A stretch of 64,000 bases of DNA from Clostridia bacterium (GTDB lineage: Bacteria > Bacillota > Clostridia > Oscillospirales > Acutalibacteraceae): NCBI GenBank assembly GCA_017461235.1, contig JAFTYU010000005.1, positions 62,001-126,000 on the forward strand. The letters are read 5' to 3'. A program made the translations under genes and the position numbers. Of the stretch, positions 26,793 to 36,298 are shown piece after piece; within the stretch, counting starts at the first letter, position 1; each line of letters starts with the position of its first letter. Below the pieces are notes generated by a model, which ran no database searches, was not told the DNA's origin, and saw nothing but the letters and a program-made list of their open reading frames with translations.

Positions 26793-27678
26793 TCTTATCA
26801 CCGCCTTTTTTGTTCCGTGATTTTTTCTTAAGCTTGCGATTTTCCGACAAACCGCTTTTTTCGTTATTGTTAAGAAGCTCACCGAGCAGTATTTCACGAA
26901 GCTCGCCGTGAGCAACATCTCTTTTTAACTGACCGTTTCTGGCAACGGAAATCTTGCCTGTTTCTTCAGAAACTACAACTACAACCGCATCCCCCTGTTC
27001 ACTCATACCGATTGCCGCCCTGTGGCGTGTACCGAGTTCGGAGGCGAGAGTATTGTTCTGTGTAAGCGGAAGAATGCAACCTGCGGCAAGAATCCTGCCT
27101 TCTCTGACAATCACCGCGCCGTCATGTAAGGCGGAGTTTTTAAAGAACAGACCATTGAAAAGCTCCGCGGACGATTTTGCGTCAATGATAGTGCCTGTTT
27201 CGGCTATTTCCTGCAAGGAATTGGATTTCTCAAAAACTACAAGAGCTCCTGTTTTTGTTTCGCTCATATCTGCGGAGGCTTTACAAAAATCGTTAACAGT
27301 ATTGTTAATTGTCTTCTCGTAATCAATACCGTTTTTGAAATTAAAAATTGAAATATCTTTTATGGATTGTCTGCCGAACTTTTCGAGAAACTTCCTGAAT
27401 TCGGGAGCAAAAAGAACAACAAGAATAATAAGACCGTTCTCAAAAAGAACCGATAGCAGATATTCGCTTGCTTCCATCTGGCAGACTTTAACGAGTAAGT
27501 AAATAACAGCAAGGAATGCAATGCCTTTAATCAACTGAAATGTGCGTGAACCGCGAAGAAGTTTTATGCCTTCATAAATAACAACCGCAACAAGTAAAAT
27601 ATCAAGAAGGTCAGATAAAAAATTAAAACTCATTATCGCGCCTGCGAGTTTATCAAAATAACCCGAAATAACTTCCAT
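26782..27678 (-). CDS. cdaA: diadenylate cyclase CdaA
   Basis: Makes cyclic di-AMP from two ATP; c-di-AMP controls potassium, osmolytes and wall stress. Three hydrophobic segments at the N-terminus (about 20-90) are followed by the DAC domain with the hallmark DGAVIV near 190 and RHRAAIG near 222. The basic C-terminal tail is typical. It is the first gene of the operon cdaA-cdaR-lipoprotein-regulator-kinase-DUF1385-prmC. Confidence 0.95.
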   Translation of the reverse strand: MEVISGYFDKLAGAIMSFNFLSDLLDILLVAVVIYEGIKLLRGSRTFQLIKGIAFLAVIYLLVKVCQMEASEYLLSVLFENGLIILVVLFAPEFRKFLEKFGRQSIKDISIFNFKNGIDYEKTINNTVNDFCKASADMSETKTGALVVFEKSNSLQEIAETGTIIDAKSSAELFNGLFFKNSALHDGAVIVREGRILAAGCILPLTQNNTLASELGTRHRAAIGMSEQGDAVVVVVSEETGKISVARNGQLKRDVAHGELREILLGELLNNNEKSGLSENRKLKKKSRNKKGGDKNED

Positions 27679-27744
27679 AAATTTACGCTCCCTTGCCGTA
27701 ACATATTATAATTAGCTGATTTTATCAAATATATTGTAATTATA

Positions 27745-28893
27745 TCATATAAAATCATTAATTGCAATTTTTCTAACTAAATTTAACAGAATATTTATAT
27801 CTTTTTTCGACGTTTTGAAAGACGGTGAAATACGCACAGTTCCCGTATTCCGTGTACCCATTGAAATATGTGCAAGCGGAGCGCAATGGTAACCGCCTCT
27901 TACCGCTACACCTTTTTTATCAAGAAGTGAAGCCACACGCTCACTGTGAAGACCGTCAATATTAAAACTCAACACGGGAGCATACAGATTTTCGTCACGG
28001 TTTGATTCATATAACTTAACACCATTTATACTTTTCAAGCCATAATAAATCTCATTGCAAATACCGTTTTCCGCTTTTCTTATATTCTCTACGCCTAATA
28101 AATTAACAACTCTTATCCCCTGTTTTAATCCGCAAATCCCCGGTACATTAAGCGTGCCGCTTTCAAGTCTGTCGGGATATTCATCAGGCTGCAGCAGTTC
28201 AAATGAACGAGAACCTGTACCGCCTTCTGTCAAGGGCGTTATATCAAGACCGTTGTGTAAAAGTGCCCCCGTCCCCATAGGACCGAGAAGGCCCTTATGG
28301 CCGGGCACACAAAGACAATCAAGCTTCATATCTCTCATACTTATGGGTATAACACCTGCCCCTTGGGCACCGTCAACAAAAAACAATACTCCAGCATCGT
28401 GGGCAATCTGCGACATTTGCCGCAAAGGTAAAATCCTGCCGAAAACGTTGGAAACAGCTGTAACAACACATAATTTAGTATTACTTTCAAGGACTTTTCT
28501 GAAATTTTCCAGAGTTTCTTCATCTGTTTCTGCTACGTCAAAAACAGAGTAATTTATAATACCCTTTTCTTTGAGAAAATGAACAGGTCTTACAACAGAA
28601 TTGTGTTCAAGTGAAGAAATAACCACGTGGTCTCCCTGACTTAAAACACCTTTAATCGCGGTATTCAGAGCCGAAGTACAGTTTGAAGTAAACGCCACAT
28701 TTTCTGCTCCGTATCCATCAAAAAACTCATCAAGAATTGCCCTTGTTTCATAAACAGACTGCGCAGTTTTAACGGAAAAAGTGTGACCGCTTCTTCCGGG
28801 ATTTGCACCGTACATTGTCATAGCATCTTTTACTGCATTTATAACAGAGACAGGTTTCGGATAACTTGTGGCGGCGTTGTCAAGATAAATCAT
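27745..28893 (-). CDS. cysteine desulfurase-like class V aminotransferase
   Basis: PLP enzyme of 382 residues. It begins MIYLDNAATSYPKP, and the PLP-binding lysine is in CVPGHKGLLGPMGTG near 205. The C-terminal part has GVAVRGGYHCAPLAH, with the cysteine of the desulfurase loop. The sequence resembles the stand-alone desulfurase subfamily often paired with a DUF3343 protein, as here, rather than classic IscS or SufS. Sulfur or selenium delivery is likely; the acceptor is not known. It overlaps the DUF3343 gene by 4 bases. Confidence 0.88.
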   Translation of the reverse strand: MIYLDNAATSYPKPVSVINAVKDAMTMYGANPGRSGHTFSVKTAQSVYETRAILDEFFDGYGAENVAFTSNCTSALNTAIKGVLSQGDHVVISSLEHNSVVRPVHFLKEKGIINYSVFDVAETDEETLENFRKVLESNTKLCVVTAVSNVFGRILPLRQMSQIAHDAGVLFFVDGAQGAGVIPISMRDMKLDCLCVPGHKGLLGPMGTGALLHNGLDITPLTEGGTGSRSFELLQPDEYPDRLESGTLNVPGICGLKQGIRVVNLLGVENIRKAENGICNEIYYGLKSINGVKLYESNRDENLYAPVLSFNIDGLHSERVASLLDKKGVAVRGGYHCAPLAHISMGTRNTGTVRISPSFKTSKKDINILLNLVRKIAINDFI

Positions 28894-29120
28894 AAAACAT
28901 CCCCCAAATCCACCGTCCCGTTGATTTTTATGCCGTTGCGTCTGAGAATTTCAAGACACTTTTTATCAATATTGTTCACATAAATAACATAACCGCATCC
29001 CTCATCGGCTTCGGGATGAGGATTGCGGGTCAGATAAGCTTTATATCCGTTTTTTTGCAAAAGCTCACGCCCCTTCATCGCTATGGTGACGGAGCTGACC
29101 TTTATGCCTTTTTTGCTCAT
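28890..29120 (-). CDS. DUF3343 putative Se/S carrier-like protein
   Basis: A 76-residue protein of the DUF3343 family. It has the pattern GRELLQKNGYKAYLTRNPH and then GCGYVIYV near 42-49, with one conserved Cys that could carry sulfur or selenium. It is translationally coupled to the desulfurase-like gene that follows. Its own ribosome binding site (GGAGGG, 8 bases upstream) lies in the 3' arm of a strong hairpin. The carrier role is inferred from family naming and the gene pair. Confidence 0.82.
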   Translation of the reverse strand: MSKKGIKVSSVTIAMKGRELLQKNGYKAYLTRNPHPEADEGCGYVIYVNNIDKKCLEILRRNGIKINGTVDLGDVL

Positions 29121-29191
29121 AAAAAAGACCCTCCCATATTATGAAGCACCCCCGAAAACGAGAGTCCTTGTACATAATATGCAAGGGTTTT
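29121..29191 (-). promoter_or_regulatory. long hairpin enclosing the DUF3343 ribosome binding site
   Basis: On the minus strand CATATTATG (plus 29173-29181) pairs with CATAATATG (29135-29143), extended by CCCT with AGGG and by an outer A-run with T-run. An inner hairpin (ACTCTCG-TTTT-CGGGGGT) tops the stem. The 3' arm holds the GGAGGG ribosome binding site and is followed by TCTTTTTT just before the ATG. It can work as an intrinsic terminator after ispF and as a translation block. Confidence 0.65.
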
Positions 29192-29208
29192 TGAAAGTTT
29201 ACAGTAGT

Positions 29209-29682
29209 TTATTTTTCAATAAGGCACACACAGTGGGCAGAGATACCTTCTTTACGCCCTGTAAAACCGAGTTTTTCTTCAGTAGTCGCTTTAACGTTAA
29301 CAAAGTCAATATCAACCTTTAAAGCATCGGCGATATTGGCACGCATTTTATCAATATGGGGCGCCATTTTCGGCATCTGCGCAATAACCGTTGCGTCAAT
29401 ATTAACAACCTTATAGCCGAGAGCTTCTATCAGTCCGTACACGTGCTTCAATAAAACAAGACTGTCCGCACCCTTATATTTCTCATCATTATCAGGAAAA
29501 TGCTTCCCGATATCACCTAAAGCGGCGGCACCCAGAAGGCTATCGGATATTGCGTGCAAAAGCACATCTGCATCGGAGTGACCAAGCAAACCTTTTTCAC
29601 AGGGTATATCAACACCGCCGATAATGCATTTACGGTTTTCGGCAAATGCATGCACATCATATCCGTGACCGATTCTTAACAT
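29209..29682 (-). CDS. ispF: 2-C-methyl-D-erythritol 2,4-cyclodiphosphate synthase
   Basis: Fifth enzyme of the MEP isoprenoid pathway; converts the CDP-methylerythritol phosphate to the cyclic diphosphate. The zinc ligands are D8 and H10 in GHGYDVHAF and H42 in the conserved [11 protein letters not shown] motif near 34-44. DIGKHFPD and [17 protein letters not shown] are family blocks. Length 157 is exact for the family. It lies 9 bases after the aminotransferase gene. Confidence 0.95.
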   Translation of the reverse strand: MLRIGHGYDVHAFAENRKCIIGGVDIPCEKGLLGHSDADVLLHAISDSLLGAAALGDIGKHFPDNDEKYKGADSLVLLKHVYGLIEALGYKVVNIDATVIAQMPKMAPHIDKMRANIADALKVDIDFVNVKATTEEKLGFTGRKEGISAHCVCLIEK

Positions 29683-29691
29683 AAAATCACC

Positions 29692-30960
29692 TTATTTACA
29701 AAGATTTTCAAGACAGGCAAGTTTCACGGAAACCGTAAGAACCTTAACGGCTTTCGAGAGAACCTCCGGTGTGGGGAAGGTAGGTGCAATACGGATATTA
29801 CTGTCTGTCGGGTCCTTACCGTAGGGGAAAGTTGCGCCGACATTAGTAAGCGTTACACCCGCTTCTTTACAAAGAACACCGACTCTTGAAGCACTGCCAC
29901 CGGTAACATCAAGACTGATGAAATAACCGCCGTTGGGCTCGTTCCACTCAGCAATGCCGAGCCCTGCAAGGTCTGAATTCAAGGTTTTGATAACCGCATC
30001 GAATTTAGGTTTAAGTATTTTTGCATGAAGCTGCATATGCGCCTTAATACCGTCAACATTCTTAAAGAATTTTACATGGCGGAGCATATTGACTTTATCG
30101 TAACTGATAGACTGAATAGTAAGTCTTTTAAGTATTTCTTTGATATTGTCAACGGATGAAACAAGACAGGACACACCTGCACCCGGATATGAAATTTTTG
30201 ATGTTGAAGCAACTTCAATTACCATATTCTTGTTTTTCTCGGGAAGAATATCAAAAATATTTACAAGCTCATCACTTTCTTCTGTAAGATCGTGAACAAT
30301 ATAAGCATTATCCCAAATAATCCTGAAATCATCAGCGGCGGTATCAAGATTTGCGATTCGCCTAACAGTTTCGGCAGAATACGTTATACCCTGAGGATTG
30401 GAATATTTAGGCACACAGAACATACCCTTAACACTGCTGTCCTTAACAGCTTCTTCAATAGCATCCATATCGGGACCTTCGGCTGTCATAGGAATATTAA
30501 TCATTTCAATACCGAAGAATTCACATATTGCGAAATGCCTGTCATAACCGGGACAGGGACAAAGGAATTTAACCTTCCCCTGTTGTGCCCAGGGTGTAAA
30601 ACCTGCGCCCTGATACATACACTGTGAAACGTAATCAAACATTAATGAAAGGCTTGAGTTACCGCCGACTATAACATTCTCAGGCTTAACCCCGAGAAGC
30701 TCCGCAAAGAGCCTTTTACACTCAGGAATACCGTCGAGAATACCGTAGTTACGCACATCAAGACCTGATTCGCATTTGAAATTGCCGTCATCAAGGACTT
30801 TAAGCATACCGTCGGAAATATCAAGCTGGTCTGCACCCGGCTTACCTCTTGACATATCAATGGAAAGCCCTTGAGCCTTTATTTCTTCATACTCTTTTTT
30901 TACTGATTCAAGTTCCGCCTGCAGCTCTGCGGCAGACATTGAAAGATAAGATTTTGCCAT
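29692..30960 (-). CDS. class I aminotransferase, Asp_aminotransf (PF12897-like) family
   Basis: PLP-dependent aminotransferase of 422 residues. The N-terminal block SIDMSRGKPGADQLDIS is characteristic of the PF12897 group. The substrate-binding NPQGITYS lies near 188 and the PLP lysine in STSKISYPGAGVS near 254. Such enzymes are usually called aspartate or aromatic aminotransferases, but the substrate of this one is not known. AGGAGA precedes the ATG. Neighbours give no clear hint. Confidence 0.85.
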   Translation of the reverse strand: MAKSYLSMSAAELQAELESVKKEYEEIKAQGLSIDMSRGKPGADQLDISDGMLKVLDDGNFKCESGLDVRNYGILDGIPECKRLFAELLGVKPENVIVGGNSSLSLMFDYVSQCMYQGAGFTPWAQQGKVKFLCPCPGYDRHFAICEFFGIEMINIPMTAEGPDMDAIEEAVKDSSVKGMFCVPKYSNPQGITYSAETVRRIANLDTAADDFRIIWDNAYIVHDLTEESDELVNIFDILPEKNKNMVIEVASTSKISYPGAGVSCLVSSVDNIKEILKRLTIQSISYDKVNMLRHVKFFKNVDGIKAHMQLHAKILKPKFDAVIKTLNSDLAGLGIAEWNEPNGGYFISLDVTGGSASRVGVLCKEAGVTLTNVGATFPYGKDPTDSNIRIAPTFPTPEVLSKAVKVLTVSVKLACLENLCK

Positions 30961-31012
30961 AAACTATCTCCTGTATCTGGTATTATTTTGAAAATCGCAC
31001 TTATGCGAAAAT

Positions 31013-32407
31013 TTAAAATTCAGCTGTACCTGTTGTTCTCGGGAAAGGAAGAACATCACGTATATTGGAAATGCCCGTCATATACATAATGAGACGCTCA
31101 AAGCCCAGTCCGAAGCCTGCATGATGGGTACCTCCGTAACGCCGAAGATCAAGATACCACCAATAATCCTCTTCCTTAAGACCTGATTCTTTAATTCTGT
31201 CCAGAAGCACATCAAGACGTTCTTCACGTTGGCTGCCACCGATAATTTCACCTATACCCATAACAAGAAGGTCAGCGGCAGCAACTGTTTTGCCGTCATC
31301 GTTAAGGCGCATATAAAAAGCCTTGATTTCTTTGGGGTAATCCGTAACAAAAACAGGTTTTTTATATACCGTTTCGGTAAGATATCTTTCGTGCTCCGTC
31401 TGAAGGTCACAACCCCAATGGGCTTTGAACTGGAAGTTGTCGTTATTCTTTTCAAGCTCCCTTATTGCATCCGTATATGTCACACGTGCAAAGTCGGAAT
31501 TTGCAACAGCAGTAAGACGCTCAATAAGACCTTTATCAATAAATTTATTACAGAATTCAAGCTCCTGCGTACAATTTTCAAGAACATATTTAATAACGAA
31601 TTTAATCATATCTTCCGCCAGATCCATATCGTCATCAAGGTCTGCGAAAGCAATTTCGGGTTCAATCATCCAGAACTCTGCTGCGTGACGCTGTGTGTAT
31701 GAACGTTCAGCTCTGAACGTTGGCCCGAATGTATAAATCTTGCCGAAAGACTGAGCCATAATCTCGCCTTCAAGCTGACCAGAAACGGTAAGGTAAGCAG
31801 GTTTACCGAAGAAATCCTTAGAATAATCAACAAAACCTTCATCGTCAACCGGAACACTATCAAGCTCAAAAGAAGTTACGCGGAACATCTCCCCTGCACC
31901 TTCGCAATCACTGCAGGAAATAAGCGGTGTATGAGCATACATAAAGCCACGTTCCTGAAAGAATTTATGGATTGCATAAGCGGCAACGGAACGGACTCTG
32001 AATGCCGCTGAATATGTGTTAGCTCTTGGTCTAAGATGACCGACTGTACGAAGATACTCGAGAGTGTGACGTTTTTTCTGAAGCGGATATTCCGGCGTTG
32101 ACTCCCCTTCAATCGCAATCTCGCAGGCATTAATTTCAAAGGGTTGAGCCGCATCAGGAGTAAGGATAAGATCACCTTTAACTATAACCGCTGCACCTAC
32201 ATTAATTTTAGAAATCTCTTTGAAATTATTGATTTTGGCATCTTCAAAAACCACCTGCAAGCCCTTGAAGCAGCTACCGTCGTTAATCTCGAGAAAGCCG
32301 ATAGATTTAGATGTGCGTTGTGTTTTAACCCATCCGCAAACTACAATCCCGCCATTTGTGAATTGCTCCGCACTTTTATAAAGTTTCGCGATTTCAACAC
32401 GTTTCAT
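31013..32407 (-). CDS. asnS: asparaginyl-tRNA synthetase
   Basis: Charges tRNA-Asn. An N-terminal OB-fold anticodon domain ([16 protein letters not shown]) is followed by the class II core with [21 protein letters not shown] (motif 2) and [15 protein letters not shown] (motif 3), ending [10 protein letters not shown]. The Asn-type end and lack of a GAD insert favour AsnRS over AspRS. The start is the ATG at 32407, 7 bases after GAAGG. Upstream codons in frame lie past the promoter's likely start point or lack a site. Confidence 0.95.
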   Translation of the reverse strand: MKRVEIAKLYKSAEQFTNGGIVVCGWVKTQRTSKSIGFLEINDGSCFKGLQVVFEDAKINNFKEISKINVGAAVIVKGDLILTPDAAQPFEINACEIAIEGESTPEYPLQKKRHTLEYLRTVGHLRPRANTYSAAFRVRSVAAYAIHKFFQERGFMYAHTPLISCSDCEGAGEMFRVTSFELDSVPVDDEGFVDYSKDFFGKPAYLTVSGQLEGEIMAQSFGKIYTFGPTFRAERSYTQRHAAEFWMIEPEIAFADLDDDMDLAEDMIKFVIKYVLENCTQELEFCNKFIDKGLIERLTAVANSDFARVTYTDAIRELEKNNDNFQFKAHWGCDLQTEHERYLTETVYKKPVFVTDYPKEIKAFYMRLNDDGKTVAAADLLVMGIGEIIGGSQREERLDVLLDRIKESGLKEEDYWWYLDLRRYGGTHHAGFGLGFERLIMYMTGISNIRDVLPFPRTTGTAEF

Positions 32408-32494
32408 ACTTATACCTTCAAAAACTTCTGCCAAAAAGCATATTAATATTATTAAAGTAACACTTTTGTGCTTCAAAATACACATATAGATGAA

Positions 32495-32523
32495 AGTATA
32501 ACAAATTTCCGTTTATTTGTAAA
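32495..32523 (-). promoter_or_regulatory. promoter of asnS
   Basis: TTTACA (plus-strand 32518-32523) and TATACT (32495-32500) with a 17-bp spacer. The leader of about 80 bases has no T-box features (no AGTA bulge or TGGNACCGCG). Confidence 0.7.
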
Positions 32524-32583
32524 CTCTTTTTACATCATATCGTAATTTTTTTATCACTTTTAAAATGTTAAGCGGGTAAAGTA

Positions 32584-32612
32584 TTGTATATTTTCGGAAA
32601 ATGCGATATAAT
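32584..32612 (+). promoter_or_regulatory. promoter of the two flavoprotein genes
   Basis: TTGTAT (32584-32589) and TATAAT (32607-32612) with a 17-bp spacer. Transcription would start near 32619, which rules out the ATG at 32601 as a start. Confidence 0.72.
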
Positions 32613-32648
32613 GTTTGTTTGAAACAACAGGAAAGGCGGTTGATTTTT

Positions 32649-33866
32649 TTGAGCACTAAAAAACTTGCTGTTATAGGCGGCGGTGCTTCGGGTATTTGCT
32701 CCGCAATTGAAGCAAAATACCGTGATAACACAATTGATGTAACCGTCTTTGAACGATTGCCTAAAGTCGCCAAAAAAATACTTGCAACAGGCAACGGCAG
32801 ATGTAATTTCACTAACGAAAATCTCTCCCCTGTGCATTTCCACGGTGACACATTTTTTTTGAGAAAGGTTTTAACCTCATCTTATGCAGATACGGAAAAT
32901 TATTTCCGCTCCTTAGGATTAATCTCATACTCCGAAGACGGCAGAATTTATCCGCGTTCGCAACAGGCTGCATCCCTTCGTGATATACTCATCCAAAAGC
33001 TGAACGAAAGTGACGTCACGGTGAAAACCGAAACGCCCGTAACAGATATACAAACCGTCAAAAGCGGCTTTAAGGTAAACGGCGAATATTTCGATGCGGT
33101 TATTGTATCGGGTGGCGGTAATGCCGCGGCTGTGCACGGTTCTGACGGTTCTTGTTACAAGTTACTTGAAAAACTCGGTCACACTAAAACACCCCTTTAC
33201 CCGGCTCTTTGCGGTCTTACGGTAAGTGACAAAAATCTCAACATACTCAAAGGTGTGCGCGCGGAAGCTAAAGCATCTTTATACTGCGGTAATGAACTGT
33301 TGGGCGAAGAAAGCGGAGAAATTCAATTTACGGATAAAGCGATATCGGGTATCCCCGTTATGAATCTTTCGCATCTTTGCAAAAACAACAAGGATTTATC
33401 TCTTTCAATTGATTTGTGCGAAGAAATTTCACAAAATGAACTTCGGGAACATTTTAAAATTATCAAAAATTCTGCTCCCGAAAGAGATATTGAAACCGTT
33501 TTAAGCGGTGTTGTAAACACAAAAATCGGATTTGCCGCTATGAACAAATCGGGTATTAAGCCACACACAAAAATCGGCAAATTGTCCCCTGCCCTTGCAG
33601 AGATGCTTTGCAACGTGCTGAAAAATTTCACCTTCACGGTTACGGGTACTAAAGGTTTTGACAACGCGCAGATTACCTGTGGCGGTATAAAAACAACGGA
33701 AATATCACCCGACACTATGATGTCAAATATTATCAGCGGACTTTTTATCTGCGGTGAAATTGTTGATATTCACGGTGATTGCGGCGGATACAACCTTCAT
33801 CTTGCGTGGACAACGGGTCGTATAGCAGGCAACGCTGCCGCAGAATATATAATTAACAAGGGATAA
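32649..33866 (+). CDS. HI0933-like FAD-dependent oxidoreductase
   Basis: Flavoprotein of the HI0933/YhiN family, about 405 residues. The N-terminal dinucleotide fold reads KLAVIGGGASGICSAIEA, followed by the family block KKILATGNGRCNFTN near 50. The C-terminal part has GGIKTTEI and the FAD-closing GEIVDIHGDCGGYNLHLAW with GRIAGNAAA. The start is probably the TTG at 32649, downstream of AGGAAAGGCGG; the ATG at 32601 overlaps the promoter. Reaction unknown in the family. Confidence 0.88.
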   Translation: MSTKKLAVIGGGASGICSAIEAKYRDNTIDVTVFERLPKVAKKILATGNGRCNFTNENLSPVHFHGDTFFLRKVLTSSYADTENYFRSLGLISYSEDGRIYPRSQQAASLRDILIQKLNESDVTVKTETPVTDIQTVKSGFKVNGEYFDAVIVSGGGNAAAVHGSDGSCYKLLEKLGHTKTPLYPALCGLTVSDKNLNILKGVRAEAKASLYCGNELLGEESGEIQFTDKAISGIPVMNLSHLCKNNKDLSLSIDLCEEISQNELREHFKIIKNSAPERDIETVLSGVVNTKIGFAAMNKSGIKPHTKIGKLSPALAEMLCNVLKNFTFTVTGTKGFDNAQITCGGIKTTEISPDTMMSNIISGLFICGEIVDIHGDCGGYNLHLAWTTGRIAGNAAAEYIINKG

Positions 33867-33868
33867 AT

Positions 33869-35467
33869 ATGATAAGATTAAACGAACTGAAAATGCCTTT
33901 AGGTGCAACTGAACAGGAAGTTAAAATTGCCGCCGCAAAGGCGCTTAAAATAAAGGAAACCGATATTAAAGAGTTTACTCTTGCAAGACGCTCGATAGAC
34001 TCACGTAAAAAGGATAACATCATCCTTGTTTATTCTGTTGAAATTGAAACAGATCTCAACGAAGAAAGTGTTATTGCGGGCTTTGCCCACAACAAGGCGT
34101 TACTCACAAAAAAATACAATTACGAGGTACCGCAACCGAAAAGAAGCTTTCCGTTAAGACCTGTTGTTGCAGGCTTCGGCCCGGCAGGTATGTTCGCAGC
34201 TCTCACCTTGGCTAAAGCCGGTCTTCGCCCCATTATTTTAGAGCGCGGTGCAGATGTTGACGAAAGAACACGTGACGTGAATATTTTCTGGACAAAGCGA
34301 AAACTCAACACCGAATCAAACGTTCAATTCGGTGAAGGTGGTGCAGGCACTTTCTCCGACGGAAAGCTTACAACAGGCATAAAGGACCCACGTTGCAGAG
34401 AAGTCTTTTTAAGATTTGCCCAATTTGGTGCTCCAGGTGAAATCCTATATTCCGCTACACCCCACATAGGTACTGATAAGCTTAAAACAGTTGTCAAAAA
34501 TCTTCGTAACGAAGTTATAAGACTCGGCGGTGAGGTAAAATTCAACACAAAACTCGTTGATATAATAACAGCTAACGGTTTTGTGCAAGGTGTCAGTTAT
34601 GAAAACCCCGACGGTAGTGTAAGTGACATTGAAACCGATGCACTTATTCTTGCCATCGGGCATTCTGCGAGAGACACGTTTGAGCTAATACACAAAAAAG
34701 GTCTTGAAATCACCCAGAAGCCTTTTTCTGTTGGCACAAGAATTGAACATCCGCAGGAGCATATTAACAAAGCACAGTACGGCAGTTTATGGAACTCACC
34801 CTTGCTCCCTGCGGCGGACTACAAACTCGCATGTCACCCACCCCACGGCAGAGGGCTTTATACATTCTGCATGTGTCCCGGCGGTACTGTTGTAGCCGCA
34901 TCATCCGAAAACGGCGGTATGGTTGTTAACGGTATGAGCGAATATGCGCGTGACAAAGAAAATGCGAACTGTGCACTGCTTGTAGGTATTGAGCCGCCTT
35001 TCGACACCGACCATCCGTTGGCAGGTATGTATTTACAAAGAGAAATCGAACAGAAGGCCTTCAAGCTCGGCGGCGGTGATTATACCGCACCCGCACAGCT
35101 TTTAGGCGATTTTATGAAAAACCAGGCATCTGCCAAGCTCGGTGCAGTTACCCCATCCTGCCCCACAGGCGTAACAATGACCGATATCCGTCAAGTGTTA
35201 CCGAAAAAAGTTACTGACACCATTGCAGGTGCAATATATGATTTCGACAAAAAGCTTAACGGTTTTAACCTTTATGATGCGGTTCTGACTGCACCTGAAT
35301 CAAGAAGCTCATCACCCATACGAATATGCCGTGATGAATTTTTTCAGGCAACAAGACTCCGCGGTCTTTATCCGTCAGGCGAAGGCGCCGGCTATGCAGG
35401 CGGTATTGTTTCTGCGGCGGTTGACGGCATACGTTGTGCCGAAGCTGTTTTAAGCGGTGAGTTTTAA
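33869..35467 (+). CDS. FAD-dependent dehydrogenase-like protein
   Basis: Protein of 532 residues of the 'NAD-utilizing dehydrogenase' family that pairs with HI0933 proteins. After an N-terminal alpha/beta domain of about 85 residues comes the FAD-binding fold (VVAGFGPAGMFAALTLAKAG near 93). The block NVQFGEGGAGTFSDGKLTTG follows, and a C-terminal FAD motif (GLYPSGEGAGYAGGIVSAAVDG). It starts 2 bases after the HI0933 gene, so the two share one transcript. Biochemical role unknown. Confidence 0.88.
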   Translation: MIRLNELKMPLGATEQEVKIAAAKALKIKETDIKEFTLARRSIDSRKKDNIILVYSVEIETDLNEESVIAGFAHNKALLTKKYNYEVPQPKRSFPLRPVVAGFGPAGMFAALTLAKAGLRPIILERGADVDERTRDVNIFWTKRKLNTESNVQFGEGGAGTFSDGKLTTGIKDPRCREVFLRFAQFGAPGEILYSATPHIGTDKLKTVVKNLRNEVIRLGGEVKFNTKLVDIITANGFVQGVSYENPDGSVSDIETDALILAIGHSARDTFELIHKKGLEITQKPFSVGTRIEHPQEHINKAQYGSLWNSPLLPAADYKLACHPPHGRGLYTFCMCPGGTVVAASSENGGMVVNGMSEYARDKENANCALLVGIEPPFDTDHPLAGMYLQREIEQKAFKLGGGDYTAPAQLLGDFMKNQASAKLGAVTPSCPTGVTMTDIRQVLPKKVTDTIAGAIYDFDKKLNGFNLYDAVLTAPESRSSSPIRICRDEFFQATRLRGLYPSGEGAGYAGGIVSAAVDGIRCAEAVLSGEF

Positions 35468-35492
35468 AATAAAATATCAGTATATTCAATCG

Positions 35493-35513
35493 CTCCAAGG
35501 AATATATTTCCTT
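35493..35513 (+). terminator. hairpin before pdaB
   Basis: CCAAGGAA pairs with TTCCTTGG around a 5-base loop; GGTGATTTTTTG follows. It may end the flavoprotein transcript or shape the pdaB leader, whose GGGGTG ribosome binding site touches the 3' arm. Confidence 0.5.
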
Positions 35514-35524
35514 GGGGTGATTTT

Positions 35525-36286
35525 TTGAAATTCAAAGTTTTTTCATTCAACGGCACGGTGTTTTTTATGGCTGTTATGATTGCGCTGGGTTTTTCGGGTG
35601 CTATGACCGTCACCAAATTATGCGTAACCGCTGACAACACTGCAAGAAAACTACCCATATATTCAGTTGAAACCGACGAGAGAAAAATTGCAATAACGTT
35701 TGATGCCGCCTGGAGCGCCGAAGATACCGACGAATTAATCGGGATATTAGAAAAACACAATGCTAAAGCAACTGTTTTTGCCGTTGGTGACTGGGTACGC
35801 AAGAATCCCGGTGCGGTAAAAAATTTTTATGATGCAGGGCATGAAATTGGAAATCATTCGGACACCCACGCTTCTTTCAGCAAAGTAGGCAAAGAAAAAA
35901 TAGCCGAAGAAATTGAAAATTGTAATTTTGAAATTGAAAAAATAATCGGTGAAAAGCCGAAAACCATCAGAGCGCCAAGCGGTGACTACGACAACAAAAG
36001 TATTGAATTTACTGAAAACATCGGTATGAAAATGATTCAATGGGACGTTGATTCTCTTGACTGGAAGAAGCTTTCGGTTGACGAGATGTATAGTCGTGTG
36101 GTTAATAAAGTTCAAAACGGCTCGATTGTTTTATTCCATAACGGAGTTAAAAACACACCCGTGGCACTTGATAAAATCCTTACTAAACTAGAAAAAGACG
36201 GCTACGAATTCGTAACCGTCAGTGAGCTTATTTATTGGGATGATTATGAAATTGACCATAAAGGTAAGCAATTCCCCTGTAAGTAG
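35525..36286 (+). CDS. pdaB: polysaccharide deacetylase, PdaB-like
   Basis: Membrane-anchored NodB-domain deacetylase, probably the sporulation type (PdaB/YbaN) that acts on cortex peptidoglycan. It starts at a TTG (35525) after GGGGTG. An N-terminal helix (about 11-32) is followed by the metal motif ITFDAAWS (DD-type, here with Ala), the HS(D)TH motif GNHSDTHASF near 117-126, RAPSGDYD near 155 and LFHNG near 211. The gene's last 25 codons contain the 24-bp near-palindrome that recurs three times downstream and marks the accessory region. Confidence 0.85.
   Translation: MKFKVFSFNGTVFFMAVMIALGFSGAMTVTKLCVTADNTARKLPIYSVETDERKIAITFDAAWSAEDTDELIGILEKHNAKATVFAVGDWVRKNPGAVKNFYDAGHEIGNHSDTHASFSKVGKEKIAEEIENCNFEIEKIIGEKPKTIRAPSGDYDNKSIEFTENIGMKMIQWDVDSLDWKKLSVDEMYSRVVNKVQNGSIVLFHNGVKNTPVALDKILTKLEKDGYEFVTVSELIYWDDYEIDHKGKQFPCK
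36197..36275 (+). repeat. gene-end repeat copy 0 (native pdaB 3' end)
   Basis: Begins with the 24-bp near-palindrome at 36197-36220: GACGGCTAC, central GAATTC, GTAACCGTC, with one mismatched position pair. It encodes DGYEFVTV in pdaB. Copies at 39058, 39525 and 40479 follow. Confidence 0.85.
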
Positions 36287-36298
36287 TTAACCCGTACC

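Noticed and set aside
32408-32494. T-box riboswitch before asnS
   Set aside because: The leader is about 80 bases long and lacks the AGTA bulge, the T-box sequence and a terminator.
32601-32648. Upstream ATG start of the HI0933 flavoprotein
   Set aside because: It overlaps the -10 region of the promoter and has no ribosome binding site.
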